This document shows positions 7,850-15,705 of a DNA stretch of 43,493 bases, one piece after another. The stretch is taken from assembly GCA_964442605.1 (NCBI GenBank), contig CAYTZR010000015.1, positions 1-43,493 on the forward strand, in the 5' to 3' direction. How positions within the stretch are numbered: position 1 is the first letter of the stretch; each line of letters opens with the position of its first letter. A program made the translations under genes and the position numbers. Under the pieces are notes generated by a model that saw only the letters and a list, made by a program, of their open reading frames with translations, ran no database searches and was not told the DNA's origin. This stretch comes from Monoglobus sp964442605. GTDB taxonomy: Bacteria > Bacillota > Clostridia > Monoglobales > Monoglobaceae.

Positions 7850-8133
7850 TGGTAGCACATGATATTATCAGAAGACCTATCGTTACAGAAAAAAGTATGG
7901 ATCAGGTTGCGGACAAGAAGTACACTTTTGAGGTTGCAAAGGGCGCAAACAAAATCGAAATAAAGAAGGCCGTTGAGGAAATCTTTAATGTAGAGGTTGA
8001 AAAGGTTACAACAATGAACTATAAGGGCAAACCCAAAAGACAGGGCGTGTTCGTCGGCAAAAGAGCGGACTGGAAAAAGGCTGTTGTAAAGCTTACCGAT
8101 TCGAGTAAGACAATCGAGCTGTTTGAGGCTTAA
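7849..8133 (+). CDS. rplW: 50S ribosomal protein L23
   Basis: A 94-residue L23 with the standard start DIIRRPIVTEKSMDQVADKKYTF. It carries the KIEIKKAVEEIFNVEVEKV helix and the loop MNYKGKPKRQGVFVG. L23 sits at the exit of the peptide tunnel and is the docking site for trigger factor and SRP. The start overlaps the last base of rplD (TAATG), with SD GAGGAGG inside the end of rplD. Confidence 0.98.
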   Translation: MVAHDIIRRPIVTEKSMDQVADKKYTFEVAKGANKIEIKKAVEEIFNVEVEKVTTMNYKGKPKRQGVFVGKRADWKKAVVKLTDSSKTIELFEA

Positions 8134-8173
8134 TTAAAACCTTAAAAAATTAGCAGATAAGGAGATATAGAAA

Positions 8174-9007
8174 ATGGGAATTAAAAAATATAATCCTACT
8201 ACACCTTCGCTGCGTCAGATGACATGTTCTACATTCGAGGAGATTGACAAGGTTGCCCCTGAAAAATCTCTGCTTCGTCCGCTTCACAGCAAGGCAGGAC
8301 GTAACTCATATGGTAGAATAACCGTCAGACACCGCGGCGGCGGCACAAAGAGAAAGTACAGAATTATTGATTTTAAGAGAAACAAGGATGGAATTGAAGC
8401 TACCGTTCAGTCCATTGAATACGATCCGAACAGATCGGCAAATATCGCGCTTCTTAAGTATGAGGACGGAGTTAAGACTTATATTATAGCTCCCTTAGGA
8501 CTCAAAAAGGGCGATAAGGTAATTTCCGGCGATGGCGCGGACATTAAGCCGGGCAACGCTATGGAAATTAAGAATATACCTGTCGGTACTATGATTTACA
8601 ATATAGAGCTGAGTCCCGGTAAGGGCGGTCAGTTGGTAAGAAGCGCGGGTAACACAGCGCAGCTCATGGCAAAGGAAAACGGATATGCGCAGGTAAGACT
8701 CCCAAGCGGCGAGGTTAGAATGGTTAGACTTAACTGCCGTGCCACAATCGGGCAGGTAGGAAATATTGACTATGAGAACATTAATCTCGGCAAGGCGGGC
8801 AGAAAGCGTCATATGGGCTTCAGACCTACCGTTCGCGGTGTTGTTATGAACCCGAACGACCATCCGCACGGCGGTGGTGAAGGTAAGTCGCCTATCGGTA
8901 TGCCCAGTCCTGTTACACCGTGGGGTAAGCCTACACTCGGTTATAAGACAAGAGATAAGAAGAAGGCGTCCGACAAGTTTATTGTCAAGAGACGTAATTC
9001 GAAATAA
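8174..9007 (+). CDS. rplB: 50S ribosomal protein L2
   Basis: A 277-residue L2 of normal length. Landmarks are KYNPTTPSLRQMT at the start, RHRGGGTKRKYR, the SH3-like KGG/NAMEIKNIPVGTMIYNIE region, and the highly conserved RGVVMNPNDHPHGGGEG near the C-terminus. The histidine of that last motif lies near the peptidyl transferase centre. Preceded by SD AAGGAGA. It ends 14 nt before rpsS. Confidence 0.98.
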   Translation: MGIKKYNPTTPSLRQMTCSTFEEIDKVAPEKSLLRPLHSKAGRNSYGRITVRHRGGGTKRKYRIIDFKRNKDGIEATVQSIEYDPNRSANIALLKYEDGVKTYIIAPLGLKKGDKVISGDGADIKPGNAMEIKNIPVGTMIYNIELSPGKGGQLVRSAGNTAQLMAKENGYAQVRLPSGEVRMVRLNCRATIGQVGNIDYENINLGKAGRKRHMGFRPTVRGVVMNPNDHPHGGGEGKSPIGMPSPVTPWGKPTLGYKTRDKKKASDKFIVKRRNSK

Positions 9008-9021
9008 GGAGGGAATATATA

Positions 9022-9294
9022 ATGGGCAGAAGTGTTAAAAAGGGACCTTTCGTGGATCAGAAGCTTCTTGCAAGAATAGTTGCAATGAACGAGAAAAACG
9101 AAAAGAATGTACTCAAGACTTGGTCAAGAGCTTCCACAATATTCCCTGAAATGGTTGGACACACCATAGCAGTGTATGATGGAAGAAAGCACGTTCCCGT
9201 GTATGTAAGTGAGGATATGGTCGGACATAAGCTCGGCGAATTTGCTCCCACAAGAACATACAGAGGTCATGCCGGAGCAAAGACAACAGGCTAA
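9022..9294 (+). CDS. rpsS: 30S ribosomal protein S19
   Basis: A 90-residue S19 with the expected start GRSVKKGPFVDQKLL, then WSRASTIFPEMVGHTIAVYDGRKH and the end KLGEFAPTRTYRGHAG. S19 lies in the head of the small subunit beside S13 and contacts the A-site tRNA region. SD AAGGAGGG at 9006-9013. A 70-nt gap with a small GC hairpin follows before rplV. Confidence 0.98.
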   Translation: MGRSVKKGPFVDQKLLARIVAMNEKNEKNVLKTWSRASTIFPEMVGHTIAVYDGRKHVPVYVSEDMVGHKLGEFAPTRTYRGHAGAKTTG

Positions 9295-9322
9295 AGCTTT
9301 GGCAGGAATATATCAGAAAATA

Positions 9323-9339
9323 AGCCGGAAACCCCGGCT
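9323..9339 (+). other. Small GC hairpin between rpsS and rplV
   Basis: AGCCGG (9323-9328) and CCGGCT (9334-9339) form a perfect 6-bp stem with a 5-nt loop in the 70-nt gap before rplV. No T-run follows. It may be an mRNA processing or stability element. Confidence 0.4.
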
Positions 9340-9364
9340 AACAGATTGAAAGGAGCCATACAGA

Positions 9365-9700
9365 ATGGAAGCAGTAGCAAAGGTTACTCATGTACGTATT
9401 GCGCCGCGTAAGGTTCGCATAGTTATCGACTTAATAAGAAATAAGCCGGTAGGCGAAGCAATCGGTATTTTGAAGAATACCCCGAAAGCAGCAAGTCCTG
9501 TTGTTGAGAAGCTTTTAAACTCCGCAATCGCTAATGCTGAAAACAACCACCAAATGGATGTTGAAAAGCTTTATATTTCGGAGGTTTATGCGGATCAGGG
9601 ACCGACGCTCAAGAGGATCCGGGCGAGAGCGCAAGGGCGTGCATTCAGAATAAACAAGAAAACAAGTCATATTACAATAAAACTTCAGGAGAAGGAATAA
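9365..9700 (+). CDS. rplV: 50S ribosomal protein L22
   Basis: A 111-residue L22. It contains the start VRIAPRKVRIVIDLIRNKPVGEAI, the NNHQMDVEKLYISEVYADQGPTLKR stretch, and the extended hairpin RIRARAQGRAFRINKKTSHIT that reaches into the exit tunnel opposite L4. Slightly shorter than the Bacillus protein but complete. SD AAAGGAG at 9350-9356. The next gene rpsC starts 17 nt downstream. Confidence 0.98.
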   Translation: MEAVAKVTHVRIAPRKVRIVIDLIRNKPVGEAIGILKNTPKAASPVVEKLLNSAIANAENNHQMDVEKLYISEVYADQGPTLKRIRARAQGRAFRINKKTSHITIKLQEKE

Positions 9701-9717
9701 GATAGGAGGATATAAGC

Positions 9718-10434
9718 ATGGGTCAGAAGGTTAATCCACACGGTCTCAGAGTAGGTGTTATTAAGGACTGGGACTCACGTTGGTTTGCAGAGAAAAAAGA
9801 CTTCGGCGACAGCCTCGTTGAGGACTATAACCTCAGAGTATTCTTAAAGAAGAAGTTATTCCAGGCCGGAGTTTCAAAGATAGAAATCGAAAAGTTTGCA
9901 AACAAGGTTCGTATTTCAATCCACGCCGGAAAACCGGGTATTGTTATCGGTAAGGGCGGCAGCGAGATTGAAAAGCTGAAAAAGGAACTCGAAAAGATGA
10001 CGGGTAAGACGATTATCCTTAATGTTATCGAGGTAAGAAATCCTGATTTGGACGCGCAGCTTGTTGCCGAGAACATTGCCTCACAGCTTGAGAGACGTAT
10101 TTCGTTCAGAAAGGCTATGAAGCAGTGTATGGGCAGAGCTATGAAGCTGGGCGCTAAGGGTATAAAAACACAGGTAGCAGGCCGTGTCGGCGGCGCTGAA
10201 ATCGCAAGAGTTGAGCATTATCACGAGGGTACAATTCCTCTCCAGACCTTAAGAGCGGATATTGACTACGGTTTTGCCGAGGCGGACACAACCTATGGCA
10301 AGATTGGTGTTAAGGTATGGATATATAAGGGCGAGGTTCTTGCGGACAAAGGCACTCGTACACAATCAAGAAACAGATCGGATGCTCCTAAAAGACAGCA
10401 GAGAGGTGCAGGTCAGAGAGGAGGCAGAAGATAA
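9718..10434 (+). CDS. rpsC: 30S ribosomal protein S3
   Basis: A 238-residue S3. It begins GQKVNPHGLRVGVIKDWDSRWF and has a KH type II domain with the GXXG loop in PGIVIGKGGSEIEKLKK. The conserved C-terminal domain includes GRVGGAEIARVEHYHEGTIPLQTLRADIDYG. The C-terminus is extended by about 20 basic residues ending RGAGQRGGRR, longer than the roughly 218-residue Bacillus protein and common in Clostridia. S3 lines the mRNA entry site. Its stop shares one base with the rplP ATG. Confidence 0.98.
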   Translation: MGQKVNPHGLRVGVIKDWDSRWFAEKKDFGDSLVEDYNLRVFLKKKLFQAGVSKIEIEKFANKVRISIHAGKPGIVIGKGGSEIEKLKKELEKMTGKTIILNVIEVRNPDLDAQLVAENIASQLERRISFRKAMKQCMGRAMKLGAKGIKTQVAGRVGGAEIARVEHYHEGTIPLQTLRADIDYGFAEADTTYGKIGVKVWIYKGEVLADKGTRTQSRNRSDAPKRQQRGAGQRGGRR

Positions 10435-10865
10435 TGTTATCTCCAAAAAGAGTTAAATACAGAAGAGTTCATCGCGGACGCATGAAGGGTGCGGCTCATC
10501 GTGGAAATAAGGTTTCATACGGTGAATACGGACTTCAGGCGCTCAGTCCCGCATGGGTAACAAGCAACCAGATTGAGGCTGCCCGTGTCGCTATGACACG
10601 TTACACTAAAAGAGGCGGTAATGTTTGGATTAAGATATTCCCCGACAAGAGCGTGACCAAGAAGCCTGCCGAGACTCGTATGGGTAAAGGTAAGGGCGCG
10701 CCGGAGTACTGGGTATCGGTAGTTAAGCCGGGCAAGGTAATGTTTGAAATCGGCGGCATCAGCGAGGAAGTTGCACGTGAGGCGCTCCGTCTTGCTATGC
10801 ACAAGCTTCCGATGAAGTGTAAGTTTGTCAGAAAGGCTGACCAAGAAACGGAAGGTGATAGTTAA
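10434..10865 (+). CDS. rplP: 50S ribosomal protein L16
   Basis: A 143-residue L16 with MLSPKRVKYRRVHRGRMKGAAHRGN at the start, GLQALSPAWVTSNQIEAARVAMTRY in the middle and the PAETRMGKGKGAPEYWV block. L16 organises the A-site region of the large subunit and contacts L27. Start and stop each overlap the neighbouring gene by one base (TAATG on both sides), giving tight translational coupling rpsC-rplP-rpmC. Confidence 0.98.
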   Translation: MLSPKRVKYRRVHRGRMKGAAHRGNKVSYGEYGLQALSPAWVTSNQIEAARVAMTRYTKRGGNVWIKIFPDKSVTKKPAETRMGKGKGAPEYWVSVVKPGKVMFEIGGISEEVAREALRLAMHKLPMKCKFVRKADQETEGDS

Positions 10866-11077
10866 TGAAAATAAATGAGATAAGAGACCTTTCAACGCAA
10901 GAGCTTGAAGATAAGGTTCAAGACTTAAAGGAAGAACTGTTTAACCTACGTTTTCAAAACGCTACCAGCCAGCTCGACAATCCGATGAGAATGGTTAGCG
11001 TTAAAAAAGAAATCGCAAGGTGCAAGACAGTAATCAAAGAAAAAGAACTCGGATTAAATTCAAACATTAATGCGTAG
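10865..11077 (+). CDS. rpmC: 50S ribosomal protein L29
   Basis: A 70-residue, all-helical L29 with the typical MKINEIRDLSTQELEDKVQDLKEELFNLRFQ start and the conserved NPMRMVSVKKEIARCKTVI second helix. L29 sits near the peptide tunnel exit beside L23. It starts on the last base of rplP and ends 13 nt before rpsQ. Confidence 0.97.
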   Translation: MKINEIRDLSTQELEDKVQDLKEELFNLRFQNATSQLDNPMRMVSVKKEIARCKTVIKEKELGLNSNINA

Positions 11078-11090
11078 GAGGTGCAGATAG

Positions 11091-11348
11091 ATGGAAGAGC
11101 GTAATTACCGTAAGACTCGTATAGGAGAGGTTGTAAGCGATAAGATGGATAAGACCATTGTTGTTGCAATCAAGGAAAACGAGAAGCACCCGCTTTACGG
11201 CAAGGTAATGAAGAGAACCTATAAGCTGAAGGCGCATGATGAGAAAAACGAATGCGGCATAGGCGATAAGGTTAAGGTTATGGAAACAAGACCGCTCTCT
11301 AAGGATAAGAGATGGAGACTGGTTGAGATAGTAGAGAAAGCTAAATAA
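11091..11348 (+). CDS. rpsQ: 30S ribosomal protein S17
   Basis: An 85-residue S17 (OB fold). The pattern RKTRIGEVVSDKMDKTIVVAI, then HPLYGKVMKRTYKLKAHDE and GDKVKVMETRPLSKDKRWRLVE is complete. S17 is a primary binder of 16S rRNA. SD GGAGGTG at 11077-11083. The spacer after it contains a 12-nt unit repeated three times (11350-11385). Confidence 0.97.
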   Translation: MEERNYRKTRIGEVVSDKMDKTIVVAIKENEKHPLYGKVMKRTYKLKAHDEKNECGIGDKVKVMETRPLSKDKRWRLVEIVEKAK

Positions 11349-11349
11349 T

Positions 11350-11385
11350 AAAGCGATTAAGAAAGCGATTAAGAAAGCGATTAAG
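11350..11385 (+). repeat. Three tandem 12-nt repeats between rpsQ and rplN
   Basis: AAAGCGATTAAG occurs three times without interruption (11350-11361, 11362-11373, 11374-11385), just before the AGGAGG of rplN. It looks like a replication-slippage expansion of a spacer. All three copies are identical, so the expansion is recent or maintained. Confidence 0.95.
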
Positions 11386-11402
11386 ATAGGAGGAAATCCG
11401 TT

Positions 11403-11771
11403 ATGGTACAACAGCAAACTATTTTAAAGGTTGCTGATAACAGCGGAGCTAAGGAAATTCTTTGTATCCGTGTTATGGGCGGTTCTTTCAGAAGATACGG
11501 AAATATCGGCGACGTAATCATCGGTTCTGTTAAAAAAGCAACGCCCGGCGGCGGTGTTAAGAAGGGCGATGTTGTCAAAGCCGTAATTGTCCGCACAAAG
11601 AACGGTGTAAAGAGAAATGACGGTTCTAAAATCAGATTTGATGAGAACGCGGCTGTTTTGATCAGGGATGACAAGACACCGAGAGGAACCCGTATATTCG
11701 GGCCTGTTGCGAGAGAGCTCAGAGATAAGGAATACATGAAGATTCTTTCACTTGCTCCTGAGGTTCTGTAA
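11403..11771 (+). CDS. rplN: 50S ribosomal protein L14
   Basis: A 122-residue L14 of exact family length. It begins MVQQQTILKVADNSGAKEILCIRV and has the basic GDVVKAVIVRTKNGVKRNDGSKIRFDENA block and the end ARELRDKEYMKILSLAPEVL. L14 lies at the subunit interface and contacts the silencing factor RsfS. SD AGGAGG at 11389-11394, directly after a triple 12-nt repeat. Confidence 0.98.
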   Translation: MVQQQTILKVADNSGAKEILCIRVMGGSFRRYGNIGDVIIGSVKKATPGGGVKKGDVVKAVIVRTKNGVKRNDGSKIRFDENAAVLIRDDKTPRGTRIFGPVARELRDKEYMKILSLAPEVL

Positions 11772-11816
11772 GATAGGGCTCATATATTAATATGCGACAG
11801 CGGATACCGATAATCT

Positions 11817-11852
11817 GTATGATAAATATGAATCGGTATGATAAATATGAAT
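11817..11852 (+). repeat. 17-nt direct repeat (19-nt period) before rplX
   Basis: GTATGATAAATATGAAT occurs at 11817-11833 and again at 11836-11852, separated by CG. The second copy runs into the SD of rplX. The duplication carries an extra in-frame ATG (11838), which explains a false upstream start for L24. Confidence 0.93.
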
Positions 11853-11864
11853 AGGAGGAATACG

Positions 11865-12185
11865 ATGTCTACTAAGATGCATGTCAGAACCGGCGATCAG
11901 GTTATAGTAAGATCAGGTAAAGACAAGGGCAAAAAGGGTAAGGTTTTATCTGTAAATCCGGATAGGCGTACCGTTATTGTAGAAGGCGTTTCTATAGCTA
12001 CAAAGCACAAAAAGCCCCGCAGAATGGGCGACACAGGCGGTATTATCAAGCAAGAAACACCGATTTATGCTTGCAAGGTTATGCATGTCTGCGACAAGTG
12101 CGGAGCTCCCACCAGGATAGGACGAAAGATTCTTGAGGACGGAACACACGTTCGTTACTGCAAGAAGTGCGGAGAAACGTTTTAA
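11865..12185 (+). CDS. rplX: 50S ribosomal protein L24, zinc-ribbon form
   Basis: A 106-residue L24. The KOW region is VRTGDQVIVRSGKDKGKKGKVLSV, followed by GVSIATKHKKPRRMGDTGGI. The C-terminus carries two CXXC pairs (Cys76/Cys79 and Cys99/Cys102), a zinc-ribbon extension found in many Clostridia. L24 is an assembly initiator at the tunnel exit. The frame is open from 11838. The ATG at 11865 is chosen because AGGAGG (11853-11858) is 6 nt before it and MSTKMHVRTGD is the usual start. Confidence 0.97.
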   Translation: MSTKMHVRTGDQVIVRSGKDKGKKGKVLSVNPDRRTVIVEGVSIATKHKKPRRMGDTGGIIKQETPIYACKVMHVCDKCGAPTRIGRKILEDGTHVRYCKKCGETF

Positions 12186-12216
12186 CCTTAAACAAAGGAA
12201 GGAGGTAAAAGTCTAA

Positions 12217-12753
12217 ATGAGACTTGAAGAGAAATATAATAAAGAGATTAAGGACGCTATGATGTCAAAGTTTAACTACAAGAGCGTTATGGAAATCCCG
12301 AAGCTCGTTAAGGTAGTTATCAACATGGGTGTCAGCGATGCCAGAGAGAACTCAAAGGCTTGCGAAAGCGCTGCCGGTGATTTGGCTCTGATAACAGGTC
12401 AGAAGGCTGTCATCACAAAGGCTAAGAAGTCAGTTGCGACATTTAAGGTTAGAGAAGGCATGAACCTTGGATGTAAGGTAACACTCCGAAGATCTCGCAT
12501 GTATGAGTTTATCGACAGACTCTTTAATGCGGCGCTGCCTCGTGTTCGCGACTTCAGAGGAATTAATCCCAATTCGTTTGACGGTAGAGGTAACTACAAT
12601 CTCGGTGTCAAAGAGCAGCTCATCTTTCCTGAGATCGAGTATGATAAAATCGATAAGCTCAGAGGAATGGATATAACATTTGTTACAACGGCAAAGACCG
12701 ATGAGGAGGCAAAAGAGCTTCTTACACTTATGGGCGCGCCGTTTACAAGATAG
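12217..12753 (+). CDS. rplE: 50S ribosomal protein L5
   Basis: A 178-residue L5 with the start RLEEKYNKEIKDAMMSKFNYKSVMEIPKLVKVVINMG. It contains TGQKAVITKAKKSVATFKVREGMNLGCKVTLR, the RDFRGINPNSFDGRGNYNLGVKEQLIFPEI block, and a normal C-terminus ending LLTLMGAPF. L5 binds 5S rRNA and forms the central protuberance. SD GGAAGGAGG at 12198-12206. Confidence 0.98.
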   Translation: MRLEEKYNKEIKDAMMSKFNYKSVMEIPKLVKVVINMGVSDARENSKACESAAGDLALITGQKAVITKAKKSVATFKVREGMNLGCKVTLRRSRMYEFIDRLFNAALPRVRDFRGINPNSFDGRGNYNLGVKEQLIFPEIEYDKIDKLRGMDITFVTTAKTDEEAKELLTLMGAPFTR

Positions 12754-12778
12754 TATCGAATAAGGAGGATAAAAGCTT

Positions 12779-12964
12779 ATGGCTAAAAAGGCAATGGTTA
12801 ATAAGCAACAGAGAAAGCAGAAGTATTCTACTCGCGAATACAACAGATGCAAGATTTGCGGCAGACCGCACGCTTATCTTCGCAAATTCGGTATTTGCAG
12901 AATTTGCTTCCGTGAGCTTGCTTATAAGGGTCAGATTCCGGGCGTAAAGAAAGCTTCATGGTAA
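12779..12964 (+). CDS. rpsN: 30S ribosomal protein S14, zinc-binding (type Z)
   Basis: A 61-residue short S14 with four zinc-ligand cysteines (Cys24, Cys27, Cys40, Cys43) in RCKICGRPHAYLRKFGICRI. It ends with the usual GQIPGVKKASW. The short zinc form is the housekeeping version in Gram-positives. Some species also carry a zinc-independent copy elsewhere, which cannot be judged here. SD AAGGAGG at 12762-12768. A 111-nt spacer to rpsH follows with nothing recognisable in it. Confidence 0.98.
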   Translation: MAKKAMVNKQQRKQKYSTREYNRCKICGRPHAYLRKFGICRICFRELAYKGQIPGVKKASW

Positions 12965-13075
12965 GCTGATAGAGTTTTTAACAGAATACAAGTATATATG
13001 AGATAAGGTGGTTCTTGATACAGACACGGAAAACCAAACCAATCTCAAATTCCGATAAAAAGGAGGTAAGTCTAA

Positions 13076-13474
13076 ATGCATATTACAGATCCTATAGCAG
13101 ATATGCTCACTAGAATCAGAAATGCAAATAACGCAAGACACGAATCCGTGGATATCCCTGCATCTAATATGAAGAAGGCTATCGCTGATATATTGGTTCG
13201 TGAAGGATATGTTAAGAGTGCCGAAGTAATTGACGACGGTATTCAGGGTATAATCCGCATCACACTTAAATATGCGGAAAACAAGCAGAAGGTTTTAACA
13301 GGACTAAAGAGGGTTTCAAAGCCCGGTCTGAGATCTTACGCGTCCAAGGATGAGCTGCCGAGAGTTCTTAAAGGACTCGGAATTGCTATCATCTCAACAT
13401 CAAAGGGCGTTATGACAGATAAAGAAGCACGCCGGCAGAATGTTGGCGGCGAAGTGCTGGCATTCATTTGGTAG
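13076..13474 (+). CDS. rpsH: 30S ribosomal protein S8
   Basis: A 132-residue S8 beginning HITDPIADMLTRIRNANNARHESVDIPASNMKKAIADIL. The conserved C-terminal RNA-binding signature STSKGVMTDKEARRQNVGGEVLAFIW is complete. S8 binds 16S helix 21 and represses the spc operon in E. coli by binding near rplE. No comparable element was identified here. SD AAGGAGG at 13060-13066. Confidence 0.98.
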   Translation: MHITDPIADMLTRIRNANNARHESVDIPASNMKKAIADILVREGYVKSAEVIDDGIQGIIRITLKYAENKQKVLTGLKRVSKPGLRSYASKDELPRVLKGLGIAIISTSKGVMTDKEARRQNVGGEVLAFIW

Positions 13475-13490
13475 AAAGGAGGAGAATTCA

Positions 13491-14036
13491 TTGTCACGTA
13501 TAGGAAATATGCCGATTACTGTACCGGCAGGTGTCAGTGTTACAATCGGCGTTAACAATGAAGTTACCGTAAAGGGTCCTAAGGGCGAGCTTACACAGAC
13601 TCTCCCGGCAGACATGGTTATTGAAAAAAACGGTGATACGATTGACGTAAAGCGTCCGTCGGATATCAAGAAACATAAAGCGCTTCACGGTCTGACTCGT
13701 TCTCTGCTGAACAACATGGTTGTCGGTACAAGCGAGGGATTTAAGAAGCAGCTTGAAATTAACGGTGTCGGTTACAGAGCGGCAAAGCAGGGAAAGAAGC
13801 TTGTAATGAACCTCGGTTATTCTCATCAGGTTGAGATGGAGGAAATTGACGGCATTACTATAGAGGTTCCCCAGCCGAACCAGATTATTATTTCAGGTCC
13901 CGATAAGCAAAAGGTGGGTCAGTTTGCGGCTGAAGTAAGAGAAAAGAGACCGCCTGAGCCATATAAGGGTAAGGGTATTAAGTACGTTGATGAGCGCATC
14001 ATACGTAAGGAAGGTAAGACCGGTTCTAAGAAGTAA
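13491..14036 (+). CDS. rplF: 50S ribosomal protein L6 (TTG start)
   Basis: A 181-residue L6 with two L6 domains. The start SRIGNMPITVPAGVSVTI is normal and the end includes GPDKQKVGQFAAEVREKRPPEPYKGKGIKY, the conserved signature near the sarcin-ricin loop. The frame is open further upstream (from 13440, inside rpsH). TTG at 13491 is the start because the AAAGGAGGAG (13476-13485) is well placed and the family N-terminus begins there. TTG start codons recur in this region (rpmD, map). Confidence 0.97.
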   Translation: MSRIGNMPITVPAGVSVTIGVNNEVTVKGPKGELTQTLPADMVIEKNGDTIDVKRPSDIKKHKALHGLTRSLLNNMVVGTSEGFKKQLEINGVGYRAAKQGKKLVMNLGYSHQVEMEEIDGITIEVPQPNQIIISGPDKQKVGQFAAEVREKRPPEPYKGKGIKYVDERIIRKEGKTGSKK

Positions 14037-14061
14037 TTAGACGCTTGGAGGTGTGAAATTA

Positions 14062-14424
14062 ATGGTTAAGAAGAAAAGCAGTAATGTATCAAGACTTGCA
14101 CGGCACAAGAGAGTTCGTAAAAAGATCTCGGGTACTCCTGAGCGTCCCAGACTCTGTGTGTTCAGAAGTCTTAAAAATATATATGCCCAGGTTATTGATG
14201 ATACAACCGGCAGAACTTTAGTGTCAGCATCTACACTTGACGCAGAACTCAAGAGTTCATACGGCGGAAACAAGGACGCCGCTAAGGCGGTAGGCGAAGC
14301 GGTTGCAAAGAAAGCAATCGCAGCGGGTATAACAGAGGTTGTGTTTGACAGAGGCGGATATGTATATCATGGCAGAGTTGCGGAACTCGCCGCAGGCGCA
14401 CGTGATGGCGGCCTGAAGTTTTAA
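14062..14424 (+). CDS. rplR: 50S ribosomal protein L18
   Basis: A 120-residue L18. It has the basic start VSRLARHKRVRKKISGTPERPRLCVFRS, then LKNIYAQVIDDTTGRTLVSAST, and ends VVFDRGGYVYHGRVAELAAGARDGGLKF. L18 binds 5S rRNA with L5 in the central protuberance. A GTG at 14053 is in frame, but GGAGGTG (14047-14053) fits the ATG at 14062, giving MVKKKSSNVSR. Confidence 0.97.
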   Translation: MVKKKSSNVSRLARHKRVRKKISGTPERPRLCVFRSLKNIYAQVIDDTTGRTLVSASTLDAELKSSYGGNKDAAKAVGEAVAKKAIAAGITEVVFDRGGYVYHGRVAELAAGARDGGLKF

Positions 14425-14454
14425 CTAAGATACGAGAAAGAGGTGAAACGATAA

Positions 14455-14985
14455 ATGGCAGAAAAGGGTGAAAGAACCAGAAAGCAGGAGCGCATAGACG
14501 CTGATGTTCTTGAGCTGGAGGAAAAAGTTGTTTTCTTAAACCGTGTTGCGAAGGTTGTAAAGGGCGGTAGAAACTTCAGATTTAGCGCTTTAGTGGTTGT
14601 CGGCGATAACAACGGTCATGTTGGCTGCGGTATGGGAAAGGCGGCGGAAATTCCGGACGCTATCCGCAAGGGCATAGACGATGCAAAGAAGAATATGATA
14701 ACGGTGCCTTTGGTTGGAACAACAATTCCGCATGAGATTATCGGTGAGTTTGGCGCGGGACGAGTTCTGCTGAAGCCGGCTTCACAAGGTACGGGAGTTA
14801 TTGCGGGCGGCAGCGCACGTGCGGTGCTCGAGCTTGCGGGTATTAAAGATATAAGAGCAAATTGCTTGCGCAGCAACAATCCCAAGAATGTTGTCGCGGC
14901 TACAATCGAAGGCTTGGCATCACTGAAGAGCCTTGAGGAGGTTGCGAGACTCAGAGGCAAGAAGCCTGAGGAAATCTTGGGCTAA
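14455..14985 (+). CDS. rpsE: 30S ribosomal protein S5
   Basis: A 176-residue S5. The double-stranded-RNA-binding-like N-domain has VVFLNRVAKVVKGGRNFRFSALVVVGD and the hallmark GHVGCGMGKAAEIPDAIRKGIDDAKKN. The C-domain has GAGRVLLKPASQGTGVIAGGSARAVLELAGI. S5 affects translational accuracy and lines the mRNA entry. It has about 10 extra charged residues at the N-terminus relative to Bacillus. SD AAGAGGTG at 14438-14445. Confidence 0.98.
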   Translation: MAEKGERTRKQERIDADVLELEEKVVFLNRVAKVVKGGRNFRFSALVVVGDNNGHVGCGMGKAAEIPDAIRKGIDDAKKNMITVPLVGTTIPHEIIGEFGAGRVLLKPASQGTGVIAGGSARAVLELAGIKDIRANCLRSNNPKNVVAATIEGLASLKSLEEVARLRGKKPEEILG

Positions 14986-15012
14986 TAAGCTTAAAGACAG
15001 GAGGAAATATCC

Positions 15013-15192
15013 TTGGCTAATACAATTAAAGTAACTTTAACCAAGAGCACCATCGGTGCTAAACCGGATCAGGTTGCCACTGTTAAGGCGCTTGGTCTCA
15101 GAAAGCTGCATCAAACAGTTGAAAAGCCTGACAATCCTCAAATCAGAGGAATGATTTTCAAGGTAAAGCATCTTGTTACGGTGGCTGAATAA
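15013..15192 (+). CDS. rpmD: 50S ribosomal protein L30 (TTG start)
   Basis: A 59-residue L30 read from TTG at 15013 to TAA 15190-15192, with SD AGGAGG at 14999-15004. The protein reads ANTIKVTLTKSTIGAKPDQV, then ATVKALGLRKLHQTVEKPDN and ends IFKVKHLVTVAE, matching the family fully. It binds 23S rRNA on the solvent side. It lies in the standard place between rpsE and rplO. Confidence 0.97.
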   Translation: MANTIKVTLTKSTIGAKPDQVATVKALGLRKLHQTVEKPDNPQIRGMIFKVKHLVTVAE

Positions 15193-15262
15193 TAAAGCGA
15201 ATTAAAGCTTAGTACGAATTAATGTACAATTATTTTTGATAAAAAAGGAGGAGGTGGACTCA

Positions 15263-15703
15263 ATGAAACTTCACGAATTATCTCCAAGCGAAGGCTCGAG
15301 GAAGAAGTCTTTCAGAGTCGGCAGAGGTCACGGCAGCGGCAACGGAAAGACATCAGGCAGAGGACAGAAGGGTCAGAACTCACGTAGCGGCGGCGGTGTG
15401 CGTCCCGGCTTTGAGGGAGGTCAGATGCCCATCTACAGAAGATTGCCTAAGCGCGGCTTCACAAATATTTTTGCGAAGAAGTACACTTCAATCAATGTTG
15501 AAGAGCTCAACAAGTTTGATAACGGCGCTGAAATTACAGCGGAAACTCTTAAGGAGAGCGGTGTTATCAAAAAGATTAACGACGGTATTGTAATCTTGGG
15601 TCGCGGCGACTTAAATAAGAAACTAACGGTAAAGGCGAAGAGATTTAGCAAGAGCGCCGAAGAAAAGATTAGCGCCGCAGGCGGAAAGGCTGAGGTGATT
15701 TAG
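15263..15703 (+). CDS. rplO: 50S ribosomal protein L15
   Basis: A 146-residue L15 beginning MKLHELSPSEGSRKKSFRVGRG. The flexible glycine-rich arm GHGSGNGKTSGRGQKGQNSR continues into SGGGVRPGFEGGQMPIYRRLPKRGF. The C-terminal domain ends with the usual SKSAEEKISAAGGKAEVI. The frame is open from 15236. The ATG at 15263 is chosen from the strong GGAGGAGGTGG before it. L15 is a late-assembly protein. secY starts 2 nt after its stop, so the two are coupled as in most bacteria. Confidence 0.98.
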   Translation: MKLHELSPSEGSRKKSFRVGRGHGSGNGKTSGRGQKGQNSRSGGGVRPGFEGGQMPIYRRLPKRGFTNIFAKKYTSINVEELNKFDNGAEITAETLKESGVIKKINDGIVILGRGDLNKKLTVKAKRFSKSAEEKISAAGGKAEVI

Positions 15704-15705
15704 TA

